58,048 nt of DNA from Ichthyosporea sp. XGB-2017a (Eukaryota; Opisthokonta; Ichthyosporea), in the NCBI GenBank assembly GCA_002811675.1, contig PDIM01010261.1, positions 120,797 to 178,844 of the forward strand, written 5' to 3'. Below are positions 1 to 12,480 of this stretch, one piece after another. Each line of letters opens with the position of its first letter. Within the stretch, counting starts at the first letter, position 1. The position numbers were made by a program, and so were the translations under genes. The notes beneath the pieces are model-generated. The model did not search any database, was not told the DNA's origin, and saw nothing but the letters and a program-made list of their open reading frames with translations.

Positions 1-409
1 GGGAAATCTTTTTGTGCTTTTGGTTTAGCCTTTAATTTTCATTAAATCAAGGAACATTAAATCAGATCAAATTAAATTGAAGCAGTGGTTATATTGTATT
101 GTTCTTGAAGCAAAAGGATTTTGTATCAGAGGAAAGAGGGGAGGAAGGAAGGAAGAGGAGGAAGAAGAAAAGAAAGGAGGAGGAAGAAAAGAAAGGAGGA
201 AGAAAAATGAGCAAATCTGCGGCTTTTATGTTGCGGATTTTGATTCCGTTAACATGTCTTTTAGGTAAAGAGAAGAGAAAAAGAAAATAAGATTAGAAGA
301 AAGAAGAGGAAAAGAAAAAAAAATGTGGATTTGAATTAACTTTGTTGAGTTCTTTTGTACATGTTTCTTTGCGTTTTGCCCTTTTTTTCATTCATACTAC
401 TGTAATCCA
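1..409. other. 5' flank of Piezo with purine-rich tract
   Basis: No gene is supported here. From about 125 to 335 the plus strand is almost pure A/G, made of imperfect GGAAGA/GAAGAAA-type units, so short ORFs in it encode only Lys/Glu/Arg/Gly runs. A pyrimidine-rich stretch (about 360-395) follows just before the Piezo start codon. The region probably holds the Piezo promoter and 5' UTR; no TATA box or other defined element can be assigned. Confidence 0.5.
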
Positions 410-3400
410 ATGATAGCGAGTTTATTTCGATATAATCTTGTGTCGCTGCTGTATCTGCTGTCGTTTTTGTTTCTGATGATACTGCCTGTGCCCCCGCAGG
501 TGTTTGGAAGAGGTGAGGAAGAAGGAGAGAGAAAGAGAGAAAGAAATTGAATGGTCAATGTAGCGAGTGTTTATTGTATTTGTGTGGTTGGTTTGCTAAT
601 GGATTATTTTTTTGTTTTCTTGTGTGTAGATCCTTATCGGTTGTGGGTGACAGAGTTTCTTTTGATTGTGTGCACTACCACACTTGTGTTTCAGTTTATC
701 TTCCAGATTGTAATGCTGTTTGATGGACCATACGGGTCACATCTGACCCCTGGGACGGGTCTGGAGGTGCTTCTGCGGCTGTTGGGGCTTGGACGGCTAG
801 ACCAGGGGGTGTGGCGGGGGGTGCAGTTGCTGTTGCCTGATGTAGGGATGGGAATTGTGTGTGTGTGCACTAAGTTGGTGGTGAAGCAGGCGTTTGAGGG
901 AGTGTGGAGGAGGAAGAGAAGGGAGGAGGGGGAGGAAGAGGGGGGAGGGCTGAAGGGGGGATATGGACGGTCATATGGTGCCATTCCTGTGTTACAGGGG
1001 GATGGAGGAGAGGAAGAGGAGGAGGGTATGGAAGAGGAAGAGAGAAGGAGGATGTTGAGGAGGGGTGGAGGATATCAATATGGGGAGGCAGCAGGGAGAG
1101 TGAGTCCACAGGGGAGGGAAATGGATAATTCCGCCACTGCTAGCTTGGAGTCGTCCTTTAATGTGGGAAGTGGCAGTGGAAGGTACTGTGGGGGGGATGG
1201 TGGCCACGAGCCCGATGAAGATGAAGATGTGTATGAGGATGAGATGGATGGAGAGGTAGGAGGGGATGGCGAGGGAGAGGACTCTGGGCGACCTCTTCTT
1301 CAATCGGATGGGGAGGCAAGAAATGGAAAAGGAGGACTGAAGAAACGCAAGAAAAAGCAAACAACTAACCCGATGGGGTGGAGGGGTGATGGAGGAGAAG
1401 GGACGTCGTCTTTGTCACGTGGTGGAAATGGGGGAAATTATGGAGGTGTAATGTACGGGGAAGGATCGAGTAGCAGCAGTTCCTTCTCCTCCCCGGTATC
1501 CTCCTCATTTGCACCCGCCTCTTACAACTATGACTCGTGGATGGTGTGCAGCAAACGACATTATATCGCATCCACCCCTCTGCTTTATGGTTTTGCCCTG
1601 TTCCTTGCTGGGGTAGCGATGCCTTCTATTTTGTCTGGACTATACTTTCTGTGGCTCCTTGTACTGATTGGATTATGGTCGATGAATATTCGCCTGTCGA
1701 GAAAGGCGAGCCAGATATGGAATGGGATTTTGATGTATGCAATACTTCATTTTGTGGTTCTGTATTTGTATCAGTTTGACTTTATGCAGATGCTCATCCC
1801 GTCGACTAATAACTACTCAGAGGCGCTTGGGTTGATAGCCTTTGTCAATCATACAGATCCTCATTTTGATGGAAGCTTTAATTCTGATATTCCCTGGTTC
1901 TCGTACTTTTACGTGTTCGGAGTTGTCTTGCTGATTGTATCTTTGAGTGTGGAGTGGCGAGAAAGTATTTTGTCTGAAAACTGGACGTTCCTAACTTATA
2001 TTGGGGCGGTTTTAAATCCCATTCTCCCCACTGTATCTGCAGAAGGGGCAGGCGTGACGGACGGACTTCTATCGTCCCCATCCACAGCTACTAGTGGCGA
2101 TAGTGGAGTGCATATAAGGAATTTAAGGCGAACGTCCTCGGATCTGCTATTGAGTAAGAACGGGATTGCCATTCGTGTGTATGACTGGTTCATGATGCAA
2201 AACTACATGGTGTGCAACGTGTTGATGACAGGGTGGGGGATTGCTTTTCATTCCTGGCTGGCGATGGTTATACTTCTTTGGTCCTTTTACGGGTACCTTT
2301 CTGCACGAGAAAAAGTTTTACGAACTATGCCCTACCTTGTGGTGTATGTGGCTGTTGTAACTGCTATTGATTATGCATGGCAAATTAATGGAATTGCGAT
2401 TAACGACTATATACATGTTGGCTTTTATCGGGATAGTAAGCCTGGTGTGGTAATGAGCATCAAAATGTTATTAGTTTCCTTTTTTGGATTCACTTGCAGA
2501 CATAGATTTCGACAGGGTTTGGAGGACAGTGAAGGGGGAAGGCGCATTAGTAGTGTAGGTCCTGGCCGATCTCATCGAAGGGATTATACGCCCTTAAGAG
2601 AGGAAGAACATTTTCATCATGTGGATATCATTCCTGACAGTCCAGATTCCCCTTTTATCGATCAGGAGGGTGACGAGCACCACACGGATTTGAGCGAAGA
2701 TGAGAGTAATCAAAAATCTTCTCATCGCCGCTCTCGGGTACTTTCAATTTCTCTTGATAGAGCGATTGAAAAATGGAAAGCAATTTGGAGCGTGACTTTA
2801 AGTGTCACTGTTCATAGCTCGTATCTGTTGGCATTGCTAGCTCTTTACTTTTGCAGTCTTCGAGATGTTAACTTTTTTAATGCAGCCTACTTTGCCATAT
2901 TTATTGTGTTTTGGATTTTCCCCAAAACCGCCTCTAACAACTGGATCGTATTGCTAATGTATTGCCAGTCTGTCATAGTCCTGATATATATCTGGAGTTT
3001 TCCTTTTTGTCGGTCTCTGTTCTATTTCCTGAAACCATACGCTGGCTTGATTGGGCTGGAGAGCAAGAAGGAAACCACCCTGCAACTATTTCTCGTATGG
3101 CACCTTGTGATTTTGGGATGTTCTGTGGTTCAATTCCATACATACAAAGTACTGTCCCGTCGTGGGGATTTACGTGGTGCCGTGGAGCACATGTATTACA
3201 TGGATACCCACGAAAGTGAACATTCCAAATTGTCATTTCCCCGATTGGTGCTTGTTGTCTTCAATGACCACTGGCTGATGTGGTCTTATGCGGCTCTACT
3301 CTTTGTGGGGCTCTCTGGAAACGTGTCGCTTTTTAAATTACTTTATATCGCCACCCTTTTTGTTTGCTTAATGTGCACCCATGTGTTTAAGAATAGCAAA

Positions 3401-6400
3401 ACGATTGTGCGTCGTATATTTAATGTTTTTGTGGTATATTCTGGGGCTGTTCTGGGTGCCATGTATATTATTCAGTTTGATGAAATATACAAGTATGTGT
3501 TAAAGCATATGACCGTTGCAGACTTGAGTGATATTGGTTTGGATAAACGAGATACTTCGGACTTGTTCAAATACCTGTTTGGTCCTACTTTGGTTCTTTT
3601 CGCTGCAGTTGTGCAGACACGACTGTTCTCGAAAACTGAAGATTCGAGCACCTACGGTCTACCCCTCGAAGAAGCAATTATGAGGGGCCGAACAGACAAT
3701 TGGCTAGCACAATTGATTTCGTTCGTTAAGCGCGTGTTGATTATTCATACTCGAAAGCTTCTTCAATTGTCTGTGTTTGTTGTGATTGCGTCTGAAACCA
3801 GCCTTACTTCGTTGATCACGGCTCTGGCTCTGGTGGTGTATATGCCCCACCACCTAATATCATATTCGATAGGCCTATTCATGTTGGTTTGGTTTGAGTT
3901 TGTAACAATGTGCAAACTTATCTTTCAATTGAACATAGTTACACTGTCTCCAAAAGGTATTTTTAGTGAAGAAAACATGAGATTTTTGGGATTCGCAAAA
4001 GTCGATGATCCGGGCTCGTATGTACAATGGCTCATATTCTCCACACTCTTGCTGATTCTTCAAGAAATGACTAGACAATGGGACAAAGAGAAGCAAATTA
4101 CAGCAACGGGCATATACAACCCGTTGAACTCTATCCGTCTATTTATCGTTCCGGAAAACGATTATTCTTCATGGGTGTGGAAAATCAAAGAAATCCTGAA
4201 CACGTTTTTTGATGATTTTGGCTTTGAATTGTGCTGTTTTGTTGTGTGTATTACTTCGTTTGTGCGTCTTGATGCTTACGGGCTGGTCTATTTTGTTGTG
4301 ATGGGCTTGTTTGTATCGACTAGAGATACGAATCGCAGGCGATTATGGAACGCATTTGTATATGTGATAGGGTTCTTTTTCTTTGTTCAGTACGTGTCGT
4401 TGTTACAATTCCCGGGCGATTATGTTCACTATCCTTGGATGAGCTGGGACCCAATTTTGCAAAAAATTGTGCAAAAGTGGCTGTATTTTCCTCCTGGTCA
4501 AAATGAAAGTGCCGTCGTAGCTGATTTTTTTCTGTACTTTTTTTCTTGCCTCCTTGGTCATTCGTACATGAAAAAAGCTATAAATTCTCCAAAGAAGCCA
4601 AAGTTGATTGATTTCACGGCTGTACGGCCTAGGACAAGTGTGATTGCATTTAAGTTGTTCTTCTTCCGTAATTTCTATTGGTTTGTTTTAATTGTTGTTT
4701 TTCTTGCAGGATGTAACAAGTCCGATCTGATATCATTTGGATACATCTTGTGGTGCTTTGATTTGCTGCGGAAAGGTGAGCTTCTGATGCTTGACAAAGA
4801 ACTGCGAACTACCCGCTGGAGACTGCTGAGGGGGTATAATTATTATGTATTGCTTGCGCGATTGGTGTATCAGCTGCCAGCCGTGGTGGTTGATTGGAAT
4901 AGAGTTCCATCTACAGTAGTGCACTTTTTGGATATTGTGGGTCTTGGAAGAGGATTGTATATTAATGTACCGAGAAGTGGTGCTATTCAGGCATGGAGTA
5001 TTGAGGGAATTGTGATTGAGTTGATTTGTTTTCTGCTAATCATGATACAGCAGCGCATATTTTCCAGTCGGGAAATTATGTTTGTAATCGAGTACACGAG
5101 GCGTGATCATGCGAAAGCGTTCATGCGCGCGGAAAAGTTTGCGAATTATATCCGCGAGAAACTAGAGGAACAGCAATTGGAAGAGCATAATCATAAGGAG
5201 AATATCCGAATGCGCATCGAATTTTTGAAAAAGAATTCCGGTGGGGACAAAAAATCTCATATGCTTTTTAAAAGCAGTGAAGATCTTTATGGAGAAAGGG
5301 TAACAACGGTACCCGAAGACAACGCAGGCCTAGGTCTAGGCTTGGAGGAAAGCTGTGCTCTTAAAAATGATGCTTTGAGAGTGTCTTATGAGGAGACAGA
5401 AAATCTGCTTGGCGCTACCAGTGACCTCAAAGGTAAAACACCGTTGCGCAATATTAGAAAATTAGCTCAATCTCCGACAGGAAGCACGGGTGGCGATTTT
5501 GTGGACATGGAAGAAAGTATTGAAAATGAAGCGCCAGAAGTGCGTTCGAAATTTACATTGCAACTTGTTCAGCTGATAGATTCTATGCTGCAGACTCTTT
5601 ATAACCTTTCGGAAGAGTACAGATTCTTCGGGGAAGATGACGATGTCATTGCAGAGTTGGAAGCGGAAAATGCTCGCAGAGTGAACCCTCAGTTATCGGA
5701 GCAAGTCATAAGACCTCGTTTAGAGAAACTGTGGCGCAGTTTAAAGTTTGCTGCATATGCACAGTCAAGCTGGATTTGTTTTATTATTATGTTTTTGAAT
5801 TGTTTGGTGAATGCCAATTTGTTGGCAGTTGTGTATCCTGTTGCGATGTTTACAATCGTTATGCCTTATCGGCCCAATCCCCCATACGCGCTCTGGATAT
5901 CTCTTATTGTTTACACAGAGATTGTAATCTGCGTGAAATATCTTTTCCAATTTTCGTTTTGGGAATTTAATGATGTGGATGACAACCTTTCATGGGTAGT
6001 TTTGGTCGGCATTGAAAAGCATTCGGGTCACTCCTTCATGGCCTATGTAACATGGGATTTATGGGTCCTCTTGTCTCTGTTTTTCCACCGATGGATGATG
6101 CAGCGATTGGGTATGTGGTACCATGTTGGTAGTAGTCACGAAACACGACTTCAGGGCAGAAAAAGCTTTTCGAGCGGAAAGAGTATGGACGAGAGTGGAT
6201 CATATAATCAGCCCGTAGCAGGCTATATTCCTGCGAACACGAGCACCGGCAGCTTAAGCGGCACTACAAAACTGAAAAGAAAACGCAGTTCTTCTTTTGG
6301 TAGCAGTTATATTGATGTGTTCAAGAAAAATTTAGCCATTTCCGATGGCGGGTCAACATCTATAATTCACCGAATAGCAGACACTTCCTATATGCTTGCG

Positions 6401-8107
6401 GTGGATAGATATACGGCAATGTTTCTCTTTGACATGCTTGTATTCATGGTGACCATCTTAGGCTGGTCCGGATTCACACCACGAGGTCAATTCCAGTCAG
6501 ATGATGTGTTTCATTTTTTGCACAATAATAAGATCCCGCTGGCATTCTTGGGCATTTTACTTGTTCAGTTTTTCTTGATTGTATGTGACCGAATCATTTA
6601 CCTCAACCACTCCCTGTTGATGAAAATTTTGTTTCAGTTTACACAAGTTATTTTCGTTCATGCATGGATATTTTTTATTCTGCCAATATATAGAGAGGCC
6701 TCATTCAAGAACAACCGGGTGGCCATTGTATGGTATATGCTCAAAACAATGTATTTTACCATGTCTGCCCTGCAGATACGCACAGGTTATCCTCGGCGTA
6801 TCTTGACGAATTTCTTGACGAAAAATTATAATTCTGTTACAAAAGTCCTCTTCATGGCATACCGTGCCATACCCTTTCTGTACGAGATACGCATTATTCT
6901 CGACTGGACTTGCACCAACACTACCTTATCTATGTATGAATGGTTCAAGTTGGAGGACGTTTATGCGACTCTATTTATTGCAAAGTCTGATCAAGAAACT
7001 ATGAGAAAGTATCCTCGTGAGCTGGGTCAAAAGGTTTCGTTTTTGATAAAATTTGCAGCCGGCGGTCTCAGCTTAGTGGGACTTTTTTTTCTGATTTGGT
7101 TCCCACTGATTATTATGTCCTTGGGGTCGTTCAATACAGTACCAGTACCCTTACAGAGTTTTTCAATATCTTTATCTCTTAATGGAGAACTGTTTGGAGC
7201 TAGTGCTGATCAGTCTGCTGGGCTACTTCCTCTCACTCCCACTGAGGTGGCATATGTGAAAAGCTCTTTGAAAGACGTTGAAGCGTTTTCTACAATGGCA
7301 AATTCCGACTTTAAGCGAGTGCTTGTGCAACCCTTTTCAAGAAACACGTGGGACATTAGCCCCCCCTCCCGCGACCAACTTATTGAGGGTCTCTTGAATG
7401 GAAATAATTCAATGGAATTTGTATTGAAATATGCAGCTGTTCGAAGATCAAATAATCCTTTGCTAAGTGAGGATTTGAGTGGCGAGAGCGTTGTCAGTAT
7501 GAAGCCCAGCGACCAGCGGCGAAAAGTGCTGGCAGAAATGTTGAGGGATCCGGACGCAAAACGTCAACGTAGCATCAGCCTTGACAAACTCACTGCAAAA
7601 ATATTGCATATACCTTCATCGGGGCCTATCACAATGGTAGGGAGTGATTGGAAGAATGGTACCTGCCGGCTGTTCTTGTCACACGATGAAAATAATAGCA
7701 ACAAAGTGACCGAGTGGTGGAATTTGCCTCAAAGCGACCCAGTTTATATTTTCCCAATGGATGCTAAAATGAAGGAAGATGGGTGGACCGAATTTATCCT
7801 TATGAATGACCGTGTGCCTCAAGGAAGCCTCTCTACGATAACAAGCTTCGGCGTTGTTGGACTGTATGTTTCGGTTGTTTTGGTTGTTGGTCGCTTTGTG
7901 CGGCTTTCTTTGACTAATCTATACATGAGGATTATGTACGAAGACCTTCCAAATTGTGATTCTGTTCTTAGATTGTGTAACGATATTTACTTAGTGCGTG
8001 AGAATGGTGACCTTGCCGTGGAAGAGACGTTGTATAAAGAACTGGTTTCGTTATACCGCTCCCCTGAAACGCTAATAGAATGGACAAAAAGAAAAAAAGA
8101 AGACTAA
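410..8107 (+). CDS. PIEZO: Piezo mechanosensitive cation channel
   Basis: Very large multi-pass protein, about 2526 aa, built from two exons: 410-512 and 630-8107, with a phase-1 intron at 513-629 (GTGAGG...TGTGTAG). The ATG at 551 opens the longest uninterrupted frame but lies inside this intron. The ATG at 410 gives the usual Piezo N-terminus (MIASLFRYN, then a Leu-rich helix ending at PVPPQ). Dozens of membrane segments follow. Near the C-terminus are the last pore-region helix (FFLIWFPLIIMS), the extracellular cap, and the diagnostic end with LCNDIYLVRE and YRSPETLIEWT. Family knowledge: a trimeric, stretch-gated, non-selective cation channel of the plasma membrane or, in some lineages, internal membranes. 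Unusual is a Gly/Glu/Ser-rich insert at about residues 125-330, after the first membrane segments. The gene converges on GMP reductase. Confidence 0.96.
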
Positions 8108-8175
8108 TTGGGAACTGGCTGCTGCAGCCCATTATCGCAAGAGCAAACAAGGCCACCCGAGGAGGGGGCAATGTA

Positions 8176-8268
8176 ATAAAGAAAACTATAGAAAGTAAAA
8201 TACATAACTGGTCCATCTCCTCTTTTTTCTTCTACTTTATATTTTGTTCGTACTAATGTCCTTTTATT
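8176..8268. terminator. Facing poly(A) signals of Piezo and GMPR
   Basis: AATAAA on the plus strand at 8176-8181 lies 69 nt after the Piezo stop. TTTATT at 8263-8268 is AATAAA on the minus strand, about 80 nt past the GMP reductase stop. The two 3' ends therefore nearly touch in this 243-bp convergent spacer (8108-8350). Confidence 0.6.
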
Positions 8269-8350
8269 AACTGATGTTTCAGCCAGTTAAACCATACGTG
8301 GCAATATCACGAAGCATACAAAAAAGGAAAAAAAAAGCAAAAACCAGGAT

Positions 8351-9388
8351 TTAAGACTGACCAAAAACGTTGTTCAGCTGCTGTGTGACTCTGATGAAAG
8401 TAGTTCTCTTGCTCAAACTCTTCAATTCAGCAGCTCCCACATAAGTGCAAGTGGATCTGAGCCCTCCCAAAAAGTCCTGGACAGTAGCGTCAACCTTTCC
8501 TCGGTAAGGAATGGTCACAGACTTCCCCTCGGATGAGCGATACTCGGCCACCCCACCCGCATGTTTGTTCATGGCAGTCTGGGAGCTCATTCCATAGAAA
8601 ACCTTAAAGGTATTTCCATCCTTTTCGATCAATTCACCACCAGACTCATCGTGCCCGGCCAACATTCCTCCGAGCATAACGAAATCAGCACCGGCTCCGA
8701 AAGCTTTTGCAATATCCCCTGGACAGGTGCAGCCACCATCTGAGATAATGTGACCTCCCAGTCCATGGGCGGCATCAGCACACTCAATCACCGCACTGAG
8801 CTGGGGGAAACCCACCCCGGTCTGCTTACGGGTGGTGCAGACAGATCCTGGACCAATTCCCACCTTGACGATATCTGCTCCTGACAAGATCAACTCTTCA
8901 ACCATCTCACCGGTCACAACGTTACCTGCAATAATGGTCTTATCAGGAAACTCACGGCGCACCTTGCGGACATACTCCACAAAATGCTCGCTGTATCCGT
9001 TAGCAACATCAATGCAAATGGTTGGGCAGGGAACATGTTCCATAATCTTGCATACACGGCTATAGTCTGCCTCGCTGGTACCGCTGCTCACGGCAACTTG
9101 GGTGATCATGTCCTTCTCCTCATTATAGAACTGCACCCAGTCATCCACCGAGTAGTGCTTGTGGACTGTCACAAACAGTCCGTGCTTCTTGAAGGCCTTT
9201 GCCATTTCAAAAGTTCCCACAGTGTCCATGTTGGCGGCCATGATGGGAACCCCCTCGTAGGACTGTTTCGAGTTGCGGAAAACATAGTTGCGATGAAGAG
9301 TCACCTCGGAACGACTCTTCAAGGTGCTTCTCTTAGGGCGAATCAACACGTCCTTGAAGTCGAGTTTCACGTCAGTATCCAATCTCAT
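8351..9388 (-). CDS. GMPR: GMP reductase
   Basis: 345 aa, intronless, the same length as animal GMP reductases. It catalyses NADPH-dependent deamination of GMP to IMP in purine salvage, in the cytosol. The IMPDH/GMPR TIM barrel is complete. The start reads [21 protein letters not shown]; the phosphate/K+-binding and catalytic loop [11 protein letters not shown] carries the catalytic Cys at about residue 184; the [19 protein letters not shown] motif and the flap with [11 protein letters not shown] follow. The Tyr/Arg-Ser-Ser-Glu flap and the absence of CBS domains separate it from IMP dehydrogenase. The ATG at 9388 gives the family-typical start. It converges with Piezo and is head-to-tail with the PIG-X-like gene. 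Confidence 0.95.
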   Translation of the reverse strand: MRLDTDVKLDFKDVLIRPKRSTLKSRSEVTLHRNYVFRNSKQSYEGVPIMAANMDTVGTFEMAKAFKKHGLFVTVHKHYSVDDWVQFYNEEKDMITQVAVSSGTSEADYSRVCKIMEHVPCPTICIDVANGYSEHFVEYVRKVRREFPDKTIIAGNVVTGEMVEELILSGADIVKVGIGPGSVCTTRKQTGVGFPQLSAVIECADAAHGLGGHIISDGGCTCPGDIAKAFGAGADFVMLGGMLAGHDESGGELIEKDGNTFKVFYGMSSQTAMNKHAGGVAEYRSSEGKSVTIPYRGKVDATVQDFLGGLRSTCTYVGAAELKSLSKRTTFIRVTQQLNNVFGQS

Positions 9389-9977
9389 TTTTTACCTTTC
9401 TCTTTTTTCTTTCGAAATCTACTAACAGAAAATCTAAAAGGAAAAAACAAACAAAATCAAAAGTCAAAAATAAGAAATCCTCATGGCTGCATGGCACCAA
9501 ACAAATTTTAATTTTCACGGGGGCTTTTTTTTAATATTTCCATACAAACCCCGGTAGATAATAAATTAACTATGGAAATGCAGTAGAAGAGAATTTCCCC
9601 CAAATCCCCCGTTAGTAATATGATAGGGGTCCACAATATTAAAGTGTTGTTTAGTTTAGTCCCAATGCGACTTTTGAGCATTTTTGATTTATTCGCGTTA
9701 CATTTGGCTTTGATGTCAAACAAAGAGGAAACTGTAGGGTACAATGAATATTCACAAATGCCCATTGCATGATGCATATGGCTTTGGAAGTACGACATTG
9801 AGGTGATTTGTGTGCAACCAGTTAGTTGAGCGTTACCGGACAGTTGGGCATTCTGGTTGGTGGAAAAACTTGTAAATTAGAGTCCCTTTCCCTTTAAAAT
9901 CATACAACACACTAAATCTAAATTAATTGATCGCAATAATTGTAGGAACGTTTTAGAATGGGGAAGCTTGAATATTA
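9389..9977. other. Intergenic spacer, GMPR promoter / PIG-X 3' flank
   Basis: 589 bp between two minus-strand genes. It must contain the GMPR promoter and the 3' UTR of the PIG-X-like gene. A 96-codon minus-strand reading frame (9508-9798) has no recognisable features and sits where the GMPR 5' region should be, so it is not called. No clear AATAAA is seen for the upstream gene. Confidence 0.5.
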
Positions 9978-11966
9978 CTACTGCTCCTTTTTCGTTTTTA
10001 AGTTCTTCTCGGTGTCTTTGGCGTTCGAGTATTTTTTGCACACCAATATTGCGATTACTATAGCGCCTAATAAGGTCACAGAGAGGGTTGCATAGCGAAC
10101 AATGCCTTGATCCGAGATTCTACCAACCGGGACAGGCACAAGAAGAAACGTCTTCTCCTCCTTCTGCAAGAATGTAAGAGCCTCGTCTTCCTTCGCCAAA
10201 ACAACATCCTTGAACAGCTCTTTCGGTACTATGTTATCTTCATATTCCAGATGCACAACACGCTCTCCCGTATCGTGCATGCACAATAAAATCGAGCCCA
10301 ATTCGGCGTTTTTCGGATTTTCATCAACACATCTTTTCCACGAATCCACCATTGTAGCCACATTCGCCCTTCCCTTATACCCCGAGCATTCCAAGCGCAC
10401 ATTTGGCGGGTAGATGAAGGCCAGGCGATGAGTGGGGCTAATTTCCTTTCCGTGAATTGGAAGAGCCGAAAAGAAAAAGTCTTCGATGGGCGGCTGATAT
10501 CGCGTATGAATGGGAATATCAAACGATGTCCACTCCTTAAATTCAATATCAAACTCCACCACATAATGCCGCGATATCTGCGAGGGCTTCTCCACATCAA
10601 TGGGGACCGGGCATGTCATTTTCTGTGATGGTTGGATCTTCTGTGCCATCTCATAATTGTCGATATACACAGTGCTGTCCAGATATTCTTGCACCCACAG
10701 TCGGCACTGTCCTGACCCAGGATCCATTGGTCGCAGGAGATGAAGGTCCGTGTGCAACACCTTGTGGAATCCCTGATTTCTAATACTCCTTTGCAAGCCA
10801 AAGAACACTTCAGATGGGGCCCGAATGTCCATATCATTATAAAATTCGAAATTCATACTCACCCCATTCCACGCGAGAACTTTATCTTCGTCTCCAATCT
10901 CGTTCACGCGAAGAAGCTCCACAGACTTACCCGTATGGGCTAGCATATAGTGCTGACAGGGTGGTGACCCTTGAATACCGCCGCCTTCTTCTTCGGGTAT
11001 CAAGAACTCGGCAGGGATATCACCACTTGTTAATCCCGCGTGCCGTACATGTACCTTCAAGGCTCCCTTATCCTTCCTCTGCTGTGCATCACTGACCACC
11101 CCATCTCTCCCGACCCTCATCTCCATCATGACAACGTCTGCCCCCATCGGCAGCCCTTCCCATTCATCCGTCACCATCCCCTGCAGAATCTTTTGAGCGC
11201 TAGGGTCACCAGGAAGGAATGCTTTTGTGTCTAACTCAAAGCAGGCATAGGTGCGTTTTTTCTTTTCCCGTGGACACTTTTCTTCGTGTTCCCATACCCC
11301 GGGGGCTGTGAAGGGCACATAAAGCAACACCTCGGCCCTTCTGACACGCCCGTCTGCAGTCTCCTCACGCCGCACTACAGCAAACCTCGCGGGATCCACT
11401 ATTAGGGGCAGTGAAGAGGAGGATTCCTTAGAGGAGGGGACAAAGAAGGGCTTGAGATCCCTTCCCAAAGCCTCGAGACAGGCTTCGTAAGAGACAGAGG
11501 ACACGGAGGGTAGATCCAGGACCGCCTGGATGGATAATCCCTTCCTGGAGTGGGGCCAAGGGGTCCCTGAGACTGTGGATGGCGGGGGTTGATTGGCGTA
11601 GGTGACGGTGATCTCCTCTACACACTCCGAGAGCTGCACACTGACCTCCTCGGGGGTGGAGGAGGCGTATTCAATCACAATCTGGATGGGATCCTTCTCG
11701 GGATGATACTCCTCCCCGGCCTCAGCCTGCTGTTTTCTCTTCTGCCAGAGATGCACGGAGGATTGATTACAGGCCAGGTGATTCTCACTGTTCATCCCCG
11801 CGAAAACACCGCTGCATCTGCGGGCGTTTGGGAATTCGTCGAGGGCGAAGAGGATGGAGCAGTGCTGCAGCGACGAGGCAGAGGGGACTGGGAGGAGGAG
11901 AAGAATGAGAACCAGCGACAAGACAACGAGGGGACTACCGGCCGTGGCTTTGTTCAGAAATGTCAT
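9978..11966 (-). CDS. PIGX: PIG-X/Pbn1-like subunit of GPI mannosyltransferase I
   Basis: 662 aa, intronless. It starts with a cleavable signal peptide (Leu-rich run to SASS). A large lumenal region follows and contains the PIG-X/Pbn1 signature: a Gly-x-His-x(3)-Leu-His-Thr-Asp-Leu segment, a STVYIDNYEM segment, and the conserved HTRYQPP (human family: H-x-R-Y-x-P). Near the C-terminus is one membrane helix (TLLGAIVIAILV), then a short Lys-rich tail ending KKEQ, a canonical KKXX ER-retrieval signal. Family role: ER type I membrane partner that stabilises PIG-M, the enzyme adding the first mannose to GPI precursors. The protein is about 2.5 times longer than animal PIG-X; the extra length is in the N-terminal half (about residues 30-380), which I do not recognise. 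Divergent from the amino-acid transporter. Confidence 0.8.
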   Translation of the reverse strand: MTFLNKATAGSPLVVLSLVLILLLLPVPSASSLQHCSILFALDEFPNARRCSGVFAGMNSENHLACNQSSVHLWQKRKQQAEAGEEYHPEKDPIQIVIEYASSTPEEVSVQLSECVEEITVTYANQPPPSTVSGTPWPHSRKGLSIQAVLDLPSVSSVSYEACLEALGRDLKPFFVPSSKESSSSLPLIVDPARFAVVRREETADGRVRRAEVLLYVPFTAPGVWEHEEKCPREKKKRTYACFELDTKAFLPGDPSAQKILQGMVTDEWEGLPMGADVVMMEMRVGRDGVVSDAQQRKDKGALKVHVRHAGLTSGDIPAEFLIPEEEGGGIQGSPPCQHYMLAHTGKSVELLRVNEIGDEDKVLAWNGVSMNFEFYNDMDIRAPSEVFFGLQRSIRNQGFHKVLHTDLHLLRPMDPGSGQCRLWVQEYLDSTVYIDNYEMAQKIQPSQKMTCPVPIDVEKPSQISRHYVVEFDIEFKEWTSFDIPIHTRYQPPIEDFFFSALPIHGKEISPTHRLAFIYPPNVRLECSGYKGRANVATMVDSWKRCVDENPKNAELGSILLCMHDTGERVVHLEYEDNIVPKELFKDVVLAKEDEALTFLQKEEKTFLLVPVPVGRISDQGIVRYATLSVTLLGAIVIAILVCKKYSNAKDTEKNLKTKKEQ

Positions 11967-12480
11967 AGTCTACGTTTTTGCGTTAAAAAGTCAACAAAGC
12001 AGGTCCTTTTGATTGTTTTTTTTTCAGTCTTTTTCAATCGAGCTCCTAACGGACTCAAAACACAAAATATAAATCAACGAATCCGAGAAGAAAATAATTA
12101 AAACTCAAAAAAAAAAGAAAAACAAACAACAAAAACTCAAAAAAATAGGGAACAACTCCGGAGCAAAAAAATTCAGCAACCAAAAAAAAAATAAAAATAA
12201 TTTGAAACTTCTTTTTGAAACTTTTTTTTTATGACAAATTCTCTCAAATTCCTCAAAGGCCCCCATTTTCCCCATTTCCTTTGTTTTTTTTTTATTTTTA
12301 TTTTTCCCTTGTTTTTTCTTTTTTCTTCATTTTTTTTATAATCATTGGAATCCAATTCAAAGGATATTTGGTCTTTTGTCTTGTTTATCAAAATATAAAA
12401 ACTGTGAATCAAAACGAGAGCTACTGTGGAGAATCCAAAGCCCTAAAAGGTGGAGACACAAATCAAAACGAGCAAATCCC
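11967..12480. promoter_or_regulatory. Divergent promoter region, PIG-X / transporter
   Basis: 514 bp between the start codons of two divergent genes. The first half is A-rich on the plus strand (12100-12205) and the second half T-rich (12215-12345), giving long dA/dT tracts of the kind that exclude nucleosomes. No specific motif can be named. Short ORFs here are low-complexity shadows. Confidence 0.5.

Noticed and set aside
551-629. ATG at 551 as the Piezo start
   Set aside because: It lies inside the intron 513-629; the 27 residues it adds do not fit the family, while the ATG at 410 does.
9508-9798. 96-codon minus-strand ORF
   Set aside because: No domain, signal or poly(A) support, and it occupies the GMPR upstream region.
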